Part shown: piece after piece, positions 34,094 to 42,681 of the stretch
Numbering within the stretch: the first letter of the stretch is position 1
How the letters are laid out: each line of letters opens with the position of its first letter
NCBI RefSeq assembly: GCF_004795035.1
Contig: NZ_SSBK01000001.1
Location: forward strand, 124,001 to 188,000
Direction of reading: 5' to 3'
From: Streptomyces sp. A0958
Lineage (GTDB): Bacteria; Actinomycetota; Actinomycetes; Streptomycetales; Streptomycetaceae
DNA length: 64,000 bases
Program-made: the position numbers and the translations under genes
The notes under the pieces: model-generated
The model's database searches: none
What the model was told of the DNA's origin: nothing
The model's input: only the letters and a program-made list of their open reading frames with translations

Positions 34094-35203
34094 TCAGTTC
34101 CCCAGGTCCGCCAGCTCCGCGAACCCGTCGATCTCGCGGGGGCTGCGCGGCCCCGGGCCCACGTACCGTGCCGACGGGCGCACCAGGCGGCCCGTCCGCT
34201 TCTGCTCCAGGATGTGCGCCGACCAGCCCGCCGTACGGGCGCACGTGAACATCGACGTGAACATGTGCGCCGGAACCTCGGCGAAGTCCAGCATGATCGC
34301 CGCCCAGAACTCCACGTTCGTCGCCAGCACCCGGTCCGGGCGCCGGGCGTGCAGCTCCTCCAGCGCCGCCTTCTCCAGCGCCTGCGCCACCTCGAACCTG
34401 GGCGCGCCCAGCTCCTCGGCGGTCCGGCGCAGCACCCGGGCGCGCGGGTCCTCGGCCCGGTAGACGCGGTGGCCGAAGCCCATCAGCCGCTCGCCCTTGT
34501 CCAGGGCCTTCTTCACGTACGCCGTGGCGTCCCCGGTCCGCTCGATCTCCTCGATCATGCCGAGGACGCGGGAGGGGGCGCCGCCGTGCAGCGGGCCCGA
34601 CATGGCGCCCACCGCGCCGGACAGCGCGGCGGCCACGTCGGCGCCGGTCGAGGCGATGACCCGGGCGGTGAACGTGGAGGCGTTCATCCCGTGCTCGGCG
34701 GCGGACGTCCAGTACGCGTCCACGGCCTTCACGTGCCGGGGGTCCGGCTCGCCGCGCCAGCGGATCATGAACCGCTCCACGACGGACCCCGCCTTGTCGA
34801 TCTCGCGCTGCGGGACCATCGGCCGGCCCTGCCCGCGCGCCGACTGGGCCACGTACGACAGCGCCATCACGGCGGCCCGCGCCAGGTTCTCGCGGGCGGT
34901 CTCCTCGTCGATGTCGAGCAGCGGCTTCAGCCCCCACACCGGGGCGAGCATCGCGAGCGCGGACTGCACGTCGACCCGGATGTCACCGGAGTGCACCGGG
35001 ATCGGGAACGGTTCGGCCGGGGGCAGACCGGGCTTGAACGCCCCGTCCACCAGCAGCCCCCACACGTTGCCGAACGACACGTGGCCGACGAGGTCCTCGA
35101 TGTCGACGCCCCGGTACCGGAGCGAACCGCCTTCCTTGTCGGGTTCGGCGATTTCCGTTTCGAACGCGACGACTCCTTCGAGTCCGGGTACGAAGTCGGA
35201 CAT
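34094..35203 (-). CDS. Citrate synthase 2 (actinobacterial type)
   Basis: A 369-residue citrate synthase-fold enzyme joining acetyl-CoA and oxaloacetate. MSGPLHGGAPSRVLGMIEE holds the first catalytic histidine and MGFGHRVYRAEDPRARVLR the second. SLRYRGVDIEDLVGHVSFG is the N-terminal signature. The protein is shorter than the major GltA. It is divergent from pdxH, with about 200 bases between. The ATG at 35203 is followed by DFVPGLEGV, as in homologues. Confidence 0.93.
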   Translation of the reverse strand: MSDFVPGLEGVVAFETEIAEPDKEGGSLRYRGVDIEDLVGHVSFGNVWGLLVDGAFKPGLPPAEPFPIPVHSGDIRVDVQSALAMLAPVWGLKPLLDIDEETARENLARAAVMALSYVAQSARGQGRPMVPQREIDKAGSVVERFMIRWRGEPDPRHVKAVDAYWTSAAEHGMNASTFTARVIASTGADVAAALSGAVGAMSGPLHGGAPSRVLGMIEEIERTGDATAYVKKALDKGERLMGFGHRVYRAEDPRARVLRRTAEELGAPRFEVAQALEKAALEELHARRPDRVLATNVEFWAAIMLDFAEVPAHMFTSMFTCARTAGWSAHILEQKRTGRLVRPSARYVGPGPRSPREIDGFAELADLGN

Positions 35204-35402
35204 CAGGCGGCTCCCTCGGATCGACGGTTGCGAGCGGGCCCGGAGGCCCACCCCCGATACTGGCGGGTTCCGACGTGACCGGGAAGCGTGACATCCGGCA
35301 CAGCCGCCCGTTCCCCGCTCCACGGCGGGCGGACCCCCTCCGTTCCCCGCTCCTCGGCGGGCGGACCTCCTTCGCGCCCGCCCGCTGCGGCAGGATGGCT
35401 CC

Positions 35403-36086
35403 GTGCCCACCGCAGACTCCTCCTTCGATTCCACCACCGATCCGGCCGCGATGCGCGAGCAGTACCGCTCCGAGAGCTTCACCGAGGACGGCCTCGCCCC
35501 CGATCCGATGGACCAGTTCGCCCGCTGGTTCCGGCAGGTCGCCGCCGGCGGGATGCTCCACGAGCCGAACGCCATGGTGGTGTCCACGGCGACCCCCGAG
35601 GGCCGCCCCTCCTCCCGCACGGTGCTGCTGAAGATGTACGACGCGCGCGGCTTTGTCTTCTTCACCAACTACGAGTCCCGCAAGGGCCGCGAGCTGGCCG
35701 CCAACCCGTACGTCTCGCTGCTCTTCCCCTGGCACCCGCTGGCCCGCCAGGTCATCGTCACCGGCACCGCCTCCCGCGTCGCCCGCGAGGAGACCGTCGC
35801 CTACTTCCGCACCCGCCCGCACGGCTCCCAGCTCGGCGCCTGGGCGAGCGACCAGTCGACGGTGATCGGCACCCGCGAGGAGCTGGTGCACCGCTACGAG
35901 GACCTGTCCGCCCGCTACCCCGAGGGCGAGAAGGTCCCGGCGCCCCCGCACTGGGGCGGCTTCCGCGTCGTCCCCGACACGATCGAGTTCTGGCAGGGCC
36001 ACGAGAACCGCCTCCACGACCGGCTGCGGTACGTGCGCGAGGGCGGCGAGGACGGTACGTGGCGCGTCGAGCGGCTGTGCCCGTGA
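35403..36086 (+). CDS. pdxH: Pyridoxamine 5'-phosphate oxidase
   Basis: A 227-residue FMN enzyme oxidising PNP/PMP to PLP. Typical blocks: [72 protein letters not shown], and the C-terminal [20 protein letters not shown]. It starts with GTG at 35403. PLP supply is not linked to neighbours. A long hairpin follows it. Confidence 0.96.
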   Translation: MPTADSSFDSTTDPAAMREQYRSESFTEDGLAPDPMDQFARWFRQVAAGGMLHEPNAMVVSTATPEGRPSSRTVLLKMYDARGFVFFTNYESRKGRELAANPYVSLLFPWHPLARQVIVTGTASRVAREETVAYFRTRPHGSQLGAWASDQSTVIGTREELVHRYEDLSARYPEGEKVPAPPHWGGFRVVPDTIEFWQGHENRLHDRLRYVREGGEDGTWRVERLCP

Positions 36087-36112
36087 GCGCGGCGCTGCCC
36101 CGTAACGCGGAA

Positions 36113-36175
36113 ACCCGCAGGCTCTGGTCCCTCCTTGCGGAGGAGCCGGCCGGATCTACCGGCGAGCCTGCGGGT
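36113..36175. terminator. Bidirectional terminator between pdxH and the convergent micro-gene
   Basis: ACCCGCAGGCT (36113-36123) pairs perfectly with AGCCTGCGGGT (36165-36175). Internal hairpins CTCC...GGAG and CCGG...CCGG lie in the loop. It closes pdxH on the plus strand and any transcript from 36300 on the minus strand. Confidence 0.65.
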
Positions 36176-36237
36176 CGGTGACTGCTTGGGTTTCGGCAGA
36201 CAGTCCGCCGAGGTGCACGATGTGCGACGACGGGCTG

Positions 36238-36276
36238 TCAGCCCGCAGCCACCTCACGAATCCGATAAGACTGCAC
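36238..36276 (-). CDS. Putative 12-codon micro-ORF with a 15-nt perfect Shine-Dalgarno
   Basis: Minus strand: GTG CAG TCT TAT CGG ATT CGT GAG GTG GCT GCG GGC TGA, i.e. VQSYRIREVAAG. It is preceded by GAAAGGAGGTGATCC (36282-36296), complementary over 15 bases to the 3' end of 16S rRNA, and by a consensus-like promoter at 36310-36339. A strong hairpin follows at 36113-36175. It may be a leader or regulatory peptide, or the transcript may be a small RNA carrying a translated start. No downstream gene on the minus strand lies before the terminator. Confidence 0.45.
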   Translation of the reverse strand: MQSYRIREVAAG

Positions 36277-36309
36277 TTTTCGGATCACCTCCTTTCAACG
36301 TGTACGGAC

Positions 36310-36339
36310 AGCTTAGGAACCGCCTCCGCGCCCGCACAA
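36310..36339 (-). promoter_or_regulatory. Housekeeping-type promoter for the micro-gene transcript
   Basis: On the minus strand TTGTGC (36339-36334) is followed after 18 bases by TAAGCT (36315-36310). The expected transcript start at about 36303 leaves only a short leader before the extended Shine-Dalgarno. Confidence 0.55.
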
Positions 36340-36449
36340 CCGAATTATCGAAGGGATCGTTTTCGGGGAACTCGCTGTGTGCTGGGTCACGTTCGAGTTC
36401 AATGGTCTGACGTGCGGCAATGGCGGACACGTCCTGCAGGGGGTCCGGG

Positions 36450-37823
36450 ATGAGTGCTTCCACGAGCAGGGGTACGACCGACGACGCGCTCGGCCCCGAG
36501 CCGACTCCCGGGGCGGAGCTGCTGGCGGCCCTCCTCGACGGGATGGACGCGGCGCTCTGCGCCTTCGACGCGGAGGGCACCGTCACCCACTGGAACCGCG
36601 AGGCGGAGCGCATCCTGGGCTGGTCCGCCGTGGAGGCCGTGGGGCGGCCCGGATTCGCCGGATGGGCCGTGCGCAGGGCCGACGCGGACGAGGTGCAGGG
36701 CCGGCTGATGGCCGTCATGGGCGCGCCGGGCCGGCAGGTGCACGAGTTCGCGCTGCTGCGCAAGGACGGCGGCCGGGTCCTCGTCCGCACCCAGTCGGCC
36801 GGGGTGCGGGGCGCGGACGGAAAGCCGGCCGGGGTCTACTGCGCGTTCAGCGAGGTCCACGCGCAGATCGACCTGGAACGGGCCATCGCGCTCAGCGAGG
36901 CGCTGTTCGAGGACGCGTCCTGGGGCGTGGTCCTCGTGGACGTGGACCTGCGCCCGACCGTCGTCAACGCCCACGCGGCCCGCGCCCTGGGCGGCGGCCG
37001 TACGACGCTGCTGGGGCGGCCGCTCGGCGAGCTGATCGCCCAGGGTGTGGAGGAGCTGGAGGGCGCGCTCCAGCACGTGCTGGCCGAGGGCGCGCCGCCC
37101 GCGCCCGCCGAGCTGTGGGTGACGCTGCGGGGCGGCGAGGGCGTGCGCCGGCGCTGCTGGAGAAGCGGTTTCCTGCGGCTGGCCTCGCCGCTCACCGAGG
37201 AGCCGGTGCCGCTGGGGGCCGGCTGGGTCTTCCAGGACGTGACGGCGGCGAAGCTCGCGTCCCAGGAGGCGGACCGGGTGCGTTTCCGCTCCAACCAGCT
37301 GCACCGCGCCTCGCGGTCGGCCGCCGAGTGCGAGGACCCGATGGAGGCGGCCACGTCCTCCCTCGACTACGCGCTGGCCGGGTTCGCCGACCACGCGCTG
37401 ATCGACCTGGTGGCGGGGGAGCGCCTGGTGCGGGCCGCCGCCACCCCGGCCGACGCGCCGGGGCCCTGCCTGCCGGTGGCCGGCGGCGGCATCCCCCTGC
37501 GGTACGCGCCGGGCCACCCGGCCCTCCAGGCGGTGGACCGCACGGGCTCGGTGCGGGCCTCGGCGGGGGCCGGGCGTACGGACGGGGAGTGGGCGAGGCA
37601 GCGGCAGTGGCCCGCCGACGCGGTGCACGCGCTGTGCGTGGTGCTGCGGAGCCGGGGCCGGACCCTGGGCGTGGTCACCTTCCTGCGCTCCGCCCACCGG
37701 GCCGCCTTCGAACGCCCGGACGCGGCGTACGCGGAGAGCGTGGCGGACCGGGTGGCGGCATCGGTGGACCTGCACCGGTTGTCCAGCCCGTCCGGCGAGA
37801 AACCCAGCCCGTCCGGCGTTTGA
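36450..37823 (+). CDS. PAS/GAF sensory protein
   Basis: A 457-residue cytosolic sensor. First PAS domain: LLDGMDAALCAFDAEGTVTH and WNREAERILGWSAVEAVGR (residues ~25-130). Second PAS: LFEDASWGVVLVDVDLRPTV. A GAF-like domain follows (~290-450: DYALAGFADHALIDLVAGER ... LGVVTFLRSAHRAAFE). No kinase, phosphatase or DNA-binding domain is attached; related proteins often carry a PP2C phosphatase at the end, which is absent here. The C-terminus SPSGEKPSPSGV is coded by a repeat derived from the intergenic GTCCGGCG family. Confidence 0.85.
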   Translation: MSASTSRGTTDDALGPEPTPGAELLAALLDGMDAALCAFDAEGTVTHWNREAERILGWSAVEAVGRPGFAGWAVRRADADEVQGRLMAVMGAPGRQVHEFALLRKDGGRVLVRTQSAGVRGADGKPAGVYCAFSEVHAQIDLERAIALSEALFEDASWGVVLVDVDLRPTVVNAHAARALGGGRTTLLGRPLGELIAQGVEELEGALQHVLAEGAPPAPAELWVTLRGGEGVRRRCWRSGFLRLASPLTEEPVPLGAGWVFQDVTAAKLASQEADRVRFRSNQLHRASRSAAECEDPMEAATSSLDYALAGFADHALIDLVAGERLVRAAATPADAPGPCLPVAGGGIPLRYAPGHPALQAVDRTGSVRASAGAGRTDGEWARQRQWPADAVHALCVVLRSRGRTLGVVTFLRSAHRAAFERPDAAYAESVADRVAASVDLHRLSSPSGEKPSPSGV

Positions 37824-37831
37824 GGACGGAA
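37796..37831 (+). repeat. GTCCGGCG-family intergenic repeat reaching into the PAS gene
   Basis: CCCGTCCGGCGTTTGAGGAC, followed by GGAACC, covers the stop codon of the PAS gene; a partial CCGTCCGGCGAGAAACC copy is directly upstream. The same repeat family occurs at 52.6-53.3 kb. Confidence 0.65.
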
Positions 37832-37882
37832 CCGCCGCCGGGGTGGACGGCCACCTCACAGACCGGAATGCGCGGTCACCGC

Positions 37883-38638
37883 TCAGTGCCGGTAGAAGAT
37901 CCGGTCCGCGTACTGCGCCATCACGCGCCCGTTCCACTCGTGCCCGCCGTCCACGTTCCCCGACCGCAGCAGCGGCGGCTCCACGCCCCGCTCCAGCAGC
38001 CCTTCCGCGGCCGCTGCCATCATCGCCTGCATGATCGCGCTGGTGACCACGGTCGACGCCGGTGCGAACGGCGCCTCGATGCCGTCCACCTCCAGCTCCG
38101 CGTCCCCGACCGCGATCTTGCTGTCGAGGACGATGTCGCAGTGGTCCCGCAGGAAGCCGCCCGAGCTGTGCCGTGACCGGGTCTCGGTCGCGTACGCGAC
38201 CGAGGTGACGCCGATGACCTTCAGGCCCAGCGCACGCGCGTTCATCGCCATCTCGACGGGCAGGGCGTTGCGCCCGGAGAGCGAGATGATCACGAGGACG
38301 TCGCCCGTCTTCGCGGGGCTGGAGTCGAGCACCGCGCCCGCGAGGCCGTCCACGCGTTCCAGCGCGGAGCCGAGGGTCGCGGGCATGACGTCGACGCCGA
38401 GTGCGCCGGGGACGGCCATGAGGTTCATCAGGGCGAGCCCGCCCGCCCGGTAGACGACGTCCTGGGCGGCGAGCGAGGAGTGCCCGGCGCCGAAGGCGAA
38501 GAGCCGCCCGCCCGCCGCGACGGTGTCGGCGATGGCGGCACCGGCGGCGGCGATGCTGTCGGCCTCCTCGTCGCGCACCCTCCCCAGCAGGCCGATCGCT
38601 GCGTCGAGGAACTGACCGGCGAGCTTGCTTTCGCTCAT
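37883..38638 (-). CDS. SIS-domain phosphosugar-binding protein
   Basis: A 251-residue SIS protein: RLFAFGAGHSSLAAQDVVYRAGG, then SGRNALPVEMAMNARALGLK (sugar-phosphate pocket) and IGVTSVAYATETRSRHSSGG. Proteins of this kind act as phosphosugar isomerases or regulators. It is divergent from the DtxR regulator; the two stand next to each other in S. coelicolor also, to my knowledge. Confidence 0.88.
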   Translation of the reverse strand: MSESKLAGQFLDAAIGLLGRVRDEEADSIAAAGAAIADTVAAGGRLFAFGAGHSSLAAQDVVYRAGGLALMNLMAVPGALGVDVMPATLGSALERVDGLAGAVLDSSPAKTGDVLVIISLSGRNALPVEMAMNARALGLKVIGVTSVAYATETRSRHSSGGFLRDHCDIVLDSKIAVGDAELEVDGIEAPFAPASTVVTSAIMQAMMAAAAEGLLERGVEPPLLRSGNVDGGHEWNGRVMAQYADRIFYRH

Positions 38639-38818
38639 CGAGGAGGGCCTTTCCGGCGGGGTGAGATGTCCATGGGGCGTCCGTACCGCCGATCACGTTG
38701 CGGTCTGGACCAGTGACATGTCAATACCGCAGGACGTCGGCGGAGCGGCCGTATCGGCGCCGGTGGTGACGGCGAGGCACGGTTACCGGCCCGATGCGTC
38801 AGAATTGGTTGAGGGTGC

Positions 38819-38889
38819 GGACCTGTCTTCGACTCCCCTCTCCCGCACGGCCGCCCTCCGGGCGACGAGGGGACCCCGAAGACAGGTCC
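38819..38889. promoter_or_regulatory. Large hairpin in the leader of the DtxR-type regulator
   Basis: GGACCTGTCTTCG (38819-38831) and its exact complement (38877-38889) flank a loop which itself contains CCCCTC/GAGGGG and GCCCTCCGGGC. It lies 30 bases before the start codon. It could be an attenuator or a terminator for antisense transcription. Confidence 0.6.
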
Positions 38890-38917
38890 TCACGCACGAC
38901 TGCATCGAGGGGCACGA

Positions 38918-39610
38918 ATGTCCGGACTGATCGACACAACGGAGATGTATCTCCGCACCATCCTCGAACTCGAAGAGGAAGGCGTGGTCCCCATGCGCGC
39001 CCGGATCGCGGAACGGCTGGACCAGAGCGGTCCCACCGTCAGCCAGACCGTGGCACGCATGGAGCGCGACGGCCTGGTGCAGGTGGCGGGCGACCGGCAT
39101 CTGGAGCTGACGGAGGAGGGCCGCCGGCTGGCGACCCGCGTCATGCGCAAGCACCGGCTGGCCGAGTGCCTGCTGGTCGACGTGATCGGCCTGGAGTGGG
39201 AGCAGGTCCACGCCGAGGCGTGCCGGTGGGAGCACGTGATGAGCGAGGCGGTGGAGCGGCGGGTGTTGGAGCTGCTGCGCCACCCGACGGAGTCGCCGTA
39301 CGGGAACCCGATCCCGGGCCTCGAGGAGCTGGGCGAGAAGGCCGAGGCCGACCCGTTCCTGGACGAGGGCATGGTGAGCCTGTCCGACCTCGACCCGGGG
39401 AGCGAGGGCAAGACGGTGGTGGTCCGCCGGATCGGTGAGCCGATCCAGACGGACGCCCAGCTGATGTACACGCTGCGGCGGGCGGGCGTGCAGCCCGGTT
39501 CGGTGGTCAGCGTGACCGAGTCGCCCGGCGGGGTGCTGGTCGGCAGCAGCGGAGAGGCGGCGGAGCTGGACTCCGAGGTCGCCTCGCACGTCTTCGTGGC
39601 CAAGCGGTAG
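38918..39610 (+). CDS. dmdR1: DtxR/IdeR-family iron-dependent regulator (DmdR1 type)
   Basis: A 230-residue metalloregulator. N-terminal HTH: MYLRTILELEEEGVVPMRAR and SGPTVSQTVARMERDGLV. Metal ligands are all present: Met in TTEMYL; His/Glu in RKHRLAE; His, Cys, Glu, His in HAEACRWEHVM. A C-terminal SH3-like domain (VYTLRRAGVQPGSVVSVTE region) completes it. In iron-replete cells it represses siderophore and iron-uptake genes. The name is based on sequence recollection of DmdR1 and gene order. A long antisense frame runs opposite. Confidence 0.9.
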   Translation: MSGLIDTTEMYLRTILELEEEGVVPMRARIAERLDQSGPTVSQTVARMERDGLVQVAGDRHLELTEEGRRLATRVMRKHRLAECLLVDVIGLEWEQVHAEACRWEHVMSEAVERRVLELLRHPTESPYGNPIPGLEELGEKAEADPFLDEGMVSLSDLDPGSEGKTVVVRRIGEPIQTDAQLMYTLRRAGVQPGSVVSVTESPGGVLVGSSGEAAELDSEVASHVFVAKR

Positions 39611-39631
39611 GAACCGCGGGGTTCCGGGGAG

Positions 39632-39677
39632 ACCGGGCATCGGCGGCCGTGGCCGCGGATGCCCGGTTTCTCTTTTT
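39632..39677 (+). terminator. Rho-independent terminator of the DtxR-type gene
   Basis: ACCGGGCATC (39632-39641) pairs with GATGCCCGGT (39658-39667) around an inner GCGGCCGTGGCCGC stem; TTCTCTTTTT follows. This is the best T-rich terminator in the window. Confidence 0.92.
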
Positions 39678-40104
39678 CCGTCCGGAACCGCAGCGCGTCG
39701 GCGCCTCGCGTGCCAGGCTGTGGCGGAGGGACGGCTGAGCGTGCCGGCTGCCGGGCCGCGGCCGGGGAGGGGAGCCGGAATGCACCCGTCGTTCGAGCAG
39801 GACGGGCCTGCGGTGGGGGTCTCCCGGGGGCGCCCGGGCCGGAAAGCGGTCGGCCCCGGCGCCGCAAGGCGCCGGGGCCTGTCCTCCCCTGTGTCCGACC
39901 TGGAGCCCCGAGCTCTCAAGGTCGGTCCCGTGGGCCCTCATCCCCGAGTGGCCCGCCTCCCGGAAGAGATCTCCCCGCAGCTGCCGCCGTCAATCCTGGG
40001 AAGCAGTCACTCGAACGAGCGGTGTTGGTCGGCAGATCCCGGTTTTCGAATAAAGGTTCGATAGTCTGCCGACATGACCACCCGGTGACCAAGGGGACAA
40101 GGGG
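39678..40104. other. Intergenic region with a GCAA-tetraloop hairpin
   Basis: About 430 bases without a convincing gene. GGCCCCGGCGCC, GCAA, GGCGCCGGGGCC at 39852-39879 is a perfect 12-bp stem with a GNRA loop, in neither strand followed by a long T run. The hydrolase promoter and an SOS-like box lie at its right end. Confidence 0.6.
40046..40061. promoter_or_regulatory. Candidate LexA (SOS) box
   Basis: TCGAATAAAGGTTCGA differs at one position from the actinobacterial LexA consensus TCGAAC-N4-GTTCGA. It is about 45 bases before the hydrolase start, next to ATAGTC, a possible -10. Confidence 0.45.
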
Positions 40105-41010
40105 GTGCCCGGAGCTATGGCGCGGCGCATCGAAGTGACCGGAACCGACGGCGTACGCCTCGCGGCCTGGGAGTTCGCCGACCAGCCCGAGCAGAGCGCG
40201 GCCGGCGGCCGGGCCCCCGGCGTGTTACTGCTGCACGGCCTGATGGGCCGGGCCTCGCACTGGGCGCCCGTCACCCGCTGGCTCGCCGAGCGCCACCGCC
40301 CGGTCGGCCTCGACCAGCGGGGCCACGGCGCCAGCGCGAAGCCGGCCGACGGCCCGTACACCCGGGACGCGTACGTCGCGGACGCCGAGGCGGCGATCGA
40401 ACAGCTCGGGCTCGCCCCCGTCACCCTCGTCGGCCACTCCATGGGCGCGCTGACCGCCTGGCAGCTCGCCGCCAAGCGCCCCGACCTGGTCCGCGCGCTC
40501 GTCATCTGCGACATGCGCGCCTCCGCGCTCGGCGCGGCCTCGCAGCGCGAGTGGGCGGACTGGTTCGACACCTGGCCGCTGCCGTTCGCCTCGCTCGACG
40601 CCGTACGGCAGTGGTTCGGCGAGGACGACCCCTGGGTGGAGCGCCCCAACCCGTCGCGCGGCGAGTTCTACGCCCAGGTGATGACCGAGCACGCCGACGG
40701 CTGGCGGCCCGTCTTCTCCCGCCGGCAGATGCTGGAGTCCCGCGCCCCCTGGGTGTTCGACGCGCACTGGGAGGAGCTGGCCCAGGTCAGGTGCCCGACG
40801 CTGGTACTGCGCGGGCTGGACGGCGAGCTGGGCCGGGCGGAGGCGCAGGAGATGGTCCGGGTCCTGCCGCGCGGGCAGTACGCGGAGGTGGCCGACGCGG
40901 GCCACCTCATCCACTTCGACCGGCCCGAGGGCTGGCGCGCCGCGGTCGAACCCTTCCTGGAGCAGCTGGCCGAGGACGCGCGGGACGACCGGGAGCCGGT
41001 GTCCCCGTAA
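40105..41010 (+). CDS. Alpha/beta hydrolase
   Basis: A 301-residue hydrolase. LLLHGLMGRASHW (oxyanion HG), LDQRGHGASAKP, nucleophile elbow VGHSMGALTAW, acid in LRGLDGELG and histidine in DAGHLIHFD. The fold is of the haloperoxidase/esterase group with a cap; substrate open. GTG at 40105 has AAGGGG 8 bases upstream; an internal ATG at 40117 is possible. The gene has its own promoter region with an SOS-like box and stands convergent to the ABC transporter genes. Confidence 0.9.
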   Translation: MPGAMARRIEVTGTDGVRLAAWEFADQPEQSAAGGRAPGVLLLHGLMGRASHWAPVTRWLAERHRPVGLDQRGHGASAKPADGPYTRDAYVADAEAAIEQLGLAPVTLVGHSMGALTAWQLAAKRPDLVRALVICDMRASALGAASQREWADWFDTWPLPFASLDAVRQWFGEDDPWVERPNPSRGEFYAQVMTEHADGWRPVFSRRQMLESRAPWVFDAHWEELAQVRCPTLVLRGLDGELGRAEAQEMVRVLPRGQYAEVADAGHLIHFDRPEGWRAAVEPFLEQLAEDARDDREPVSP

Positions 41011-41028
41011 CGGCTCCCGGGCCCGCCC

Positions 41029-42681
41029 TCACCCCTTGCTGACCGCCCCCAGGATCTCCGGCAGCCGCACGGCCATGCGCGGGGCCGCCAGCCGCAGCCC
41101 GCCCCAGGCGATCAGTGCCCCGTACCCGGCCCCCACCGGCAGCAGGAGCCACAGCAGGTCCTCGGCGCCCGCGACGTGCAGGCCGATCGTCAGGGCGATC
41201 ACCGGGGCGCTCATCAGCGCCGCCGACACCATGCCGCCGAAGATCGCGATCCAGGCGAGCCCGGCCTGCCCCGGCGCCACGTTCTTGAACGCGCCCTCCT
41301 GCGGGACCGAGTACGGGAAGTTCACCGAGGCCACCGCACCCGTCGCCAGCATCGCGCCCAGCAGCGCGAACGACAGGCCCATGACCCCCGGCAGCTGCGC
41401 CCAGTCGTTGAGCAGCGCCGCCGTCACCACCGTCACGACCACCGTGTACGGGAGGGTGATCAGCAGCAGCGCCAGCGCCCGCGCCCGGAGTTCGAGGTAG
41501 GCGTCCCGGGTGGTCGAGATCGTCAGGGCCACCATCCAGAACGCGGAGGTGTCCTGCCCGAACTGGTTGTACATCTGGATGCCGAGCATCCCGGCGCAGA
41601 AGCACGCGAAGTACACCGAGCCCGTGCCCTGTGCGGCGTTGAGCAGCGGCACGATCAGCCCGACCGCCAGCGCGGACACCCAGGCGGCCTTGGTCTTCGG
41701 GTCGCGCGCCACGTACCGCAGGGTCCGCTGCATCACCGTGCCGGTGCGCCCCTCGGGCAGCAGCGCCCAGAGGCCGCCGCCGCCCCGGCCGGACTTCTTG
41801 CGCTCGGGGTCCGCGGCGGCGGCCGTCGAGCCGTCCGGCGCGGTCATCAGCTTGGTCAGGGTGCGCTGCCACAGCCACAGCAGCAGGACGAGCGCGGCGG
41901 CGGCGAGCAGCAGCTGGACGACGGCCTGCCCGTACGCGCCCCGGGAGGCGGAGTCCACGGACCCGATCGCCGACGCGGGCGGCAGCCAGCGGACCACGTC
42001 CGCCGTCGGGTCGAGCGCGGACAGGCCGCCCGCCCGGCTGAGGCGCTGCACGCCGAAGTTGACGACCTGGATGCCCACCGCGATGACCAGTCCGCTGAGC
42101 ACCGCCAGGTCGCGGCCCTTGCGGGAGGTGAGGAGCCGGGTGTTGGCGGCGGTGACGGTACGGGCCAGGGCCACGCAGACCAGCAGGGTCAGCGGGACGG
42201 CGAGGACGGCGAAGACCGCCGCGCCCGCCCCGTGGGCCACGGCGGCCACCGAGCCGGCCGCCAGGCACAGCGTGAACAGCGGCCCGATGCCGATCAGCGA
42301 GGAGACGAGCAGCGCGATGATCAGTGGCCGGGGCCGCAGCGGCAGCATGACGAGACGGGTCGGGTCCAGGGTCTCGTCGCCGGCGGCGAAGAACAGCGGC
42401 ATCACGGCCCAGCCGAGCGCCAGGACGGCGATGAGCAGCACGACCAGGGAGTCCGCGTGGGCGTTTCCGCGCAGCAGGACGAGCCCGAACACCTGGCCGA
42501 CGGCGATCAGCACGGCGCCGACGACCGAGGCGATGTAGGCGGCCCGGCGCCCGGCGGACTGGCGCAGCCCGTTGCGCAGGAGGGTCAGCTTGAGCCGGGC
42601 GAAGACGGGGACCAGGCCCGTACCGCCGGCCGTGGCGCGCGGGCGGAGGCCGGTGCCGGCCGGGGCGTCGAGCACGCTCAT
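41029..42681 (-). CDS. ABC transporter permease
   Basis: A 550-residue protein with about 12 hydrophobic helices in two halves, split near residue 280 by a soluble stretch (TAPDGSTAAAADPERKKSG). It has the look of an ABC-2-like exporter subunit: AAYIASVVGAVLIAVGQVFG, PLIIALLVSSLIGIGPLFTL, TLPYTVVVTVVTAALL. It is coupled by an ATGA overlap to the ATPase gene upstream. Substrate unknown. Confidence 0.88.
   Translation of the reverse strand: MSVLDAPAGTGLRPRATAGGTGLVPVFARLKLTLLRNGLRQSAGRRAAYIASVVGAVLIAVGQVFGLVLLRGNAHADSLVVLLIAVLALGWAVMPLFFAAGDETLDPTRLVMLPLRPRPLIIALLVSSLIGIGPLFTLCLAAGSVAAVAHGAGAAVFAVLAVPLTLLVCVALARTVTAANTRLLTSRKGRDLAVLSGLVIAVGIQVVNFGVQRLSRAGGLSALDPTADVVRWLPPASAIGSVDSASRGAYGQAVVQLLLAAAALVLLLWLWQRTLTKLMTAPDGSTAAAADPERKKSGRGGGGLWALLPEGRTGTVMQRTLRYVARDPKTKAAWVSALAVGLIVPLLNAAQGTGSVYFACFCAGMLGIQMYNQFGQDTSAFWMVALTISTTRDAYLELRARALALLLITLPYTVVVTVVTAALLNDWAQLPGVMGLSFALLGAMLATGAVASVNFPYSVPQEGAFKNVAPGQAGLAWIAIFGGMVSAALMSAPVIALTIGLHVAGAEDLLWLLLPVGAGYGALIAWGGLRLAAPRMAVRLPEILGAVSKG

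Noticed and set aside
36281..36296. 3' end of a 16S rRNA gene (GGATCACCTCCTTTC on the plus strand)
   Set aside because: No 16S sequence precedes it; the minus-strand reading as an extended Shine-Dalgarno with promoter and start codon explains it better.
40055..40065. tRNA-like GGTTCGA motif
   Set aside because: No cloverleaf can be drawn around it; it is part of the SOS-like palindrome.
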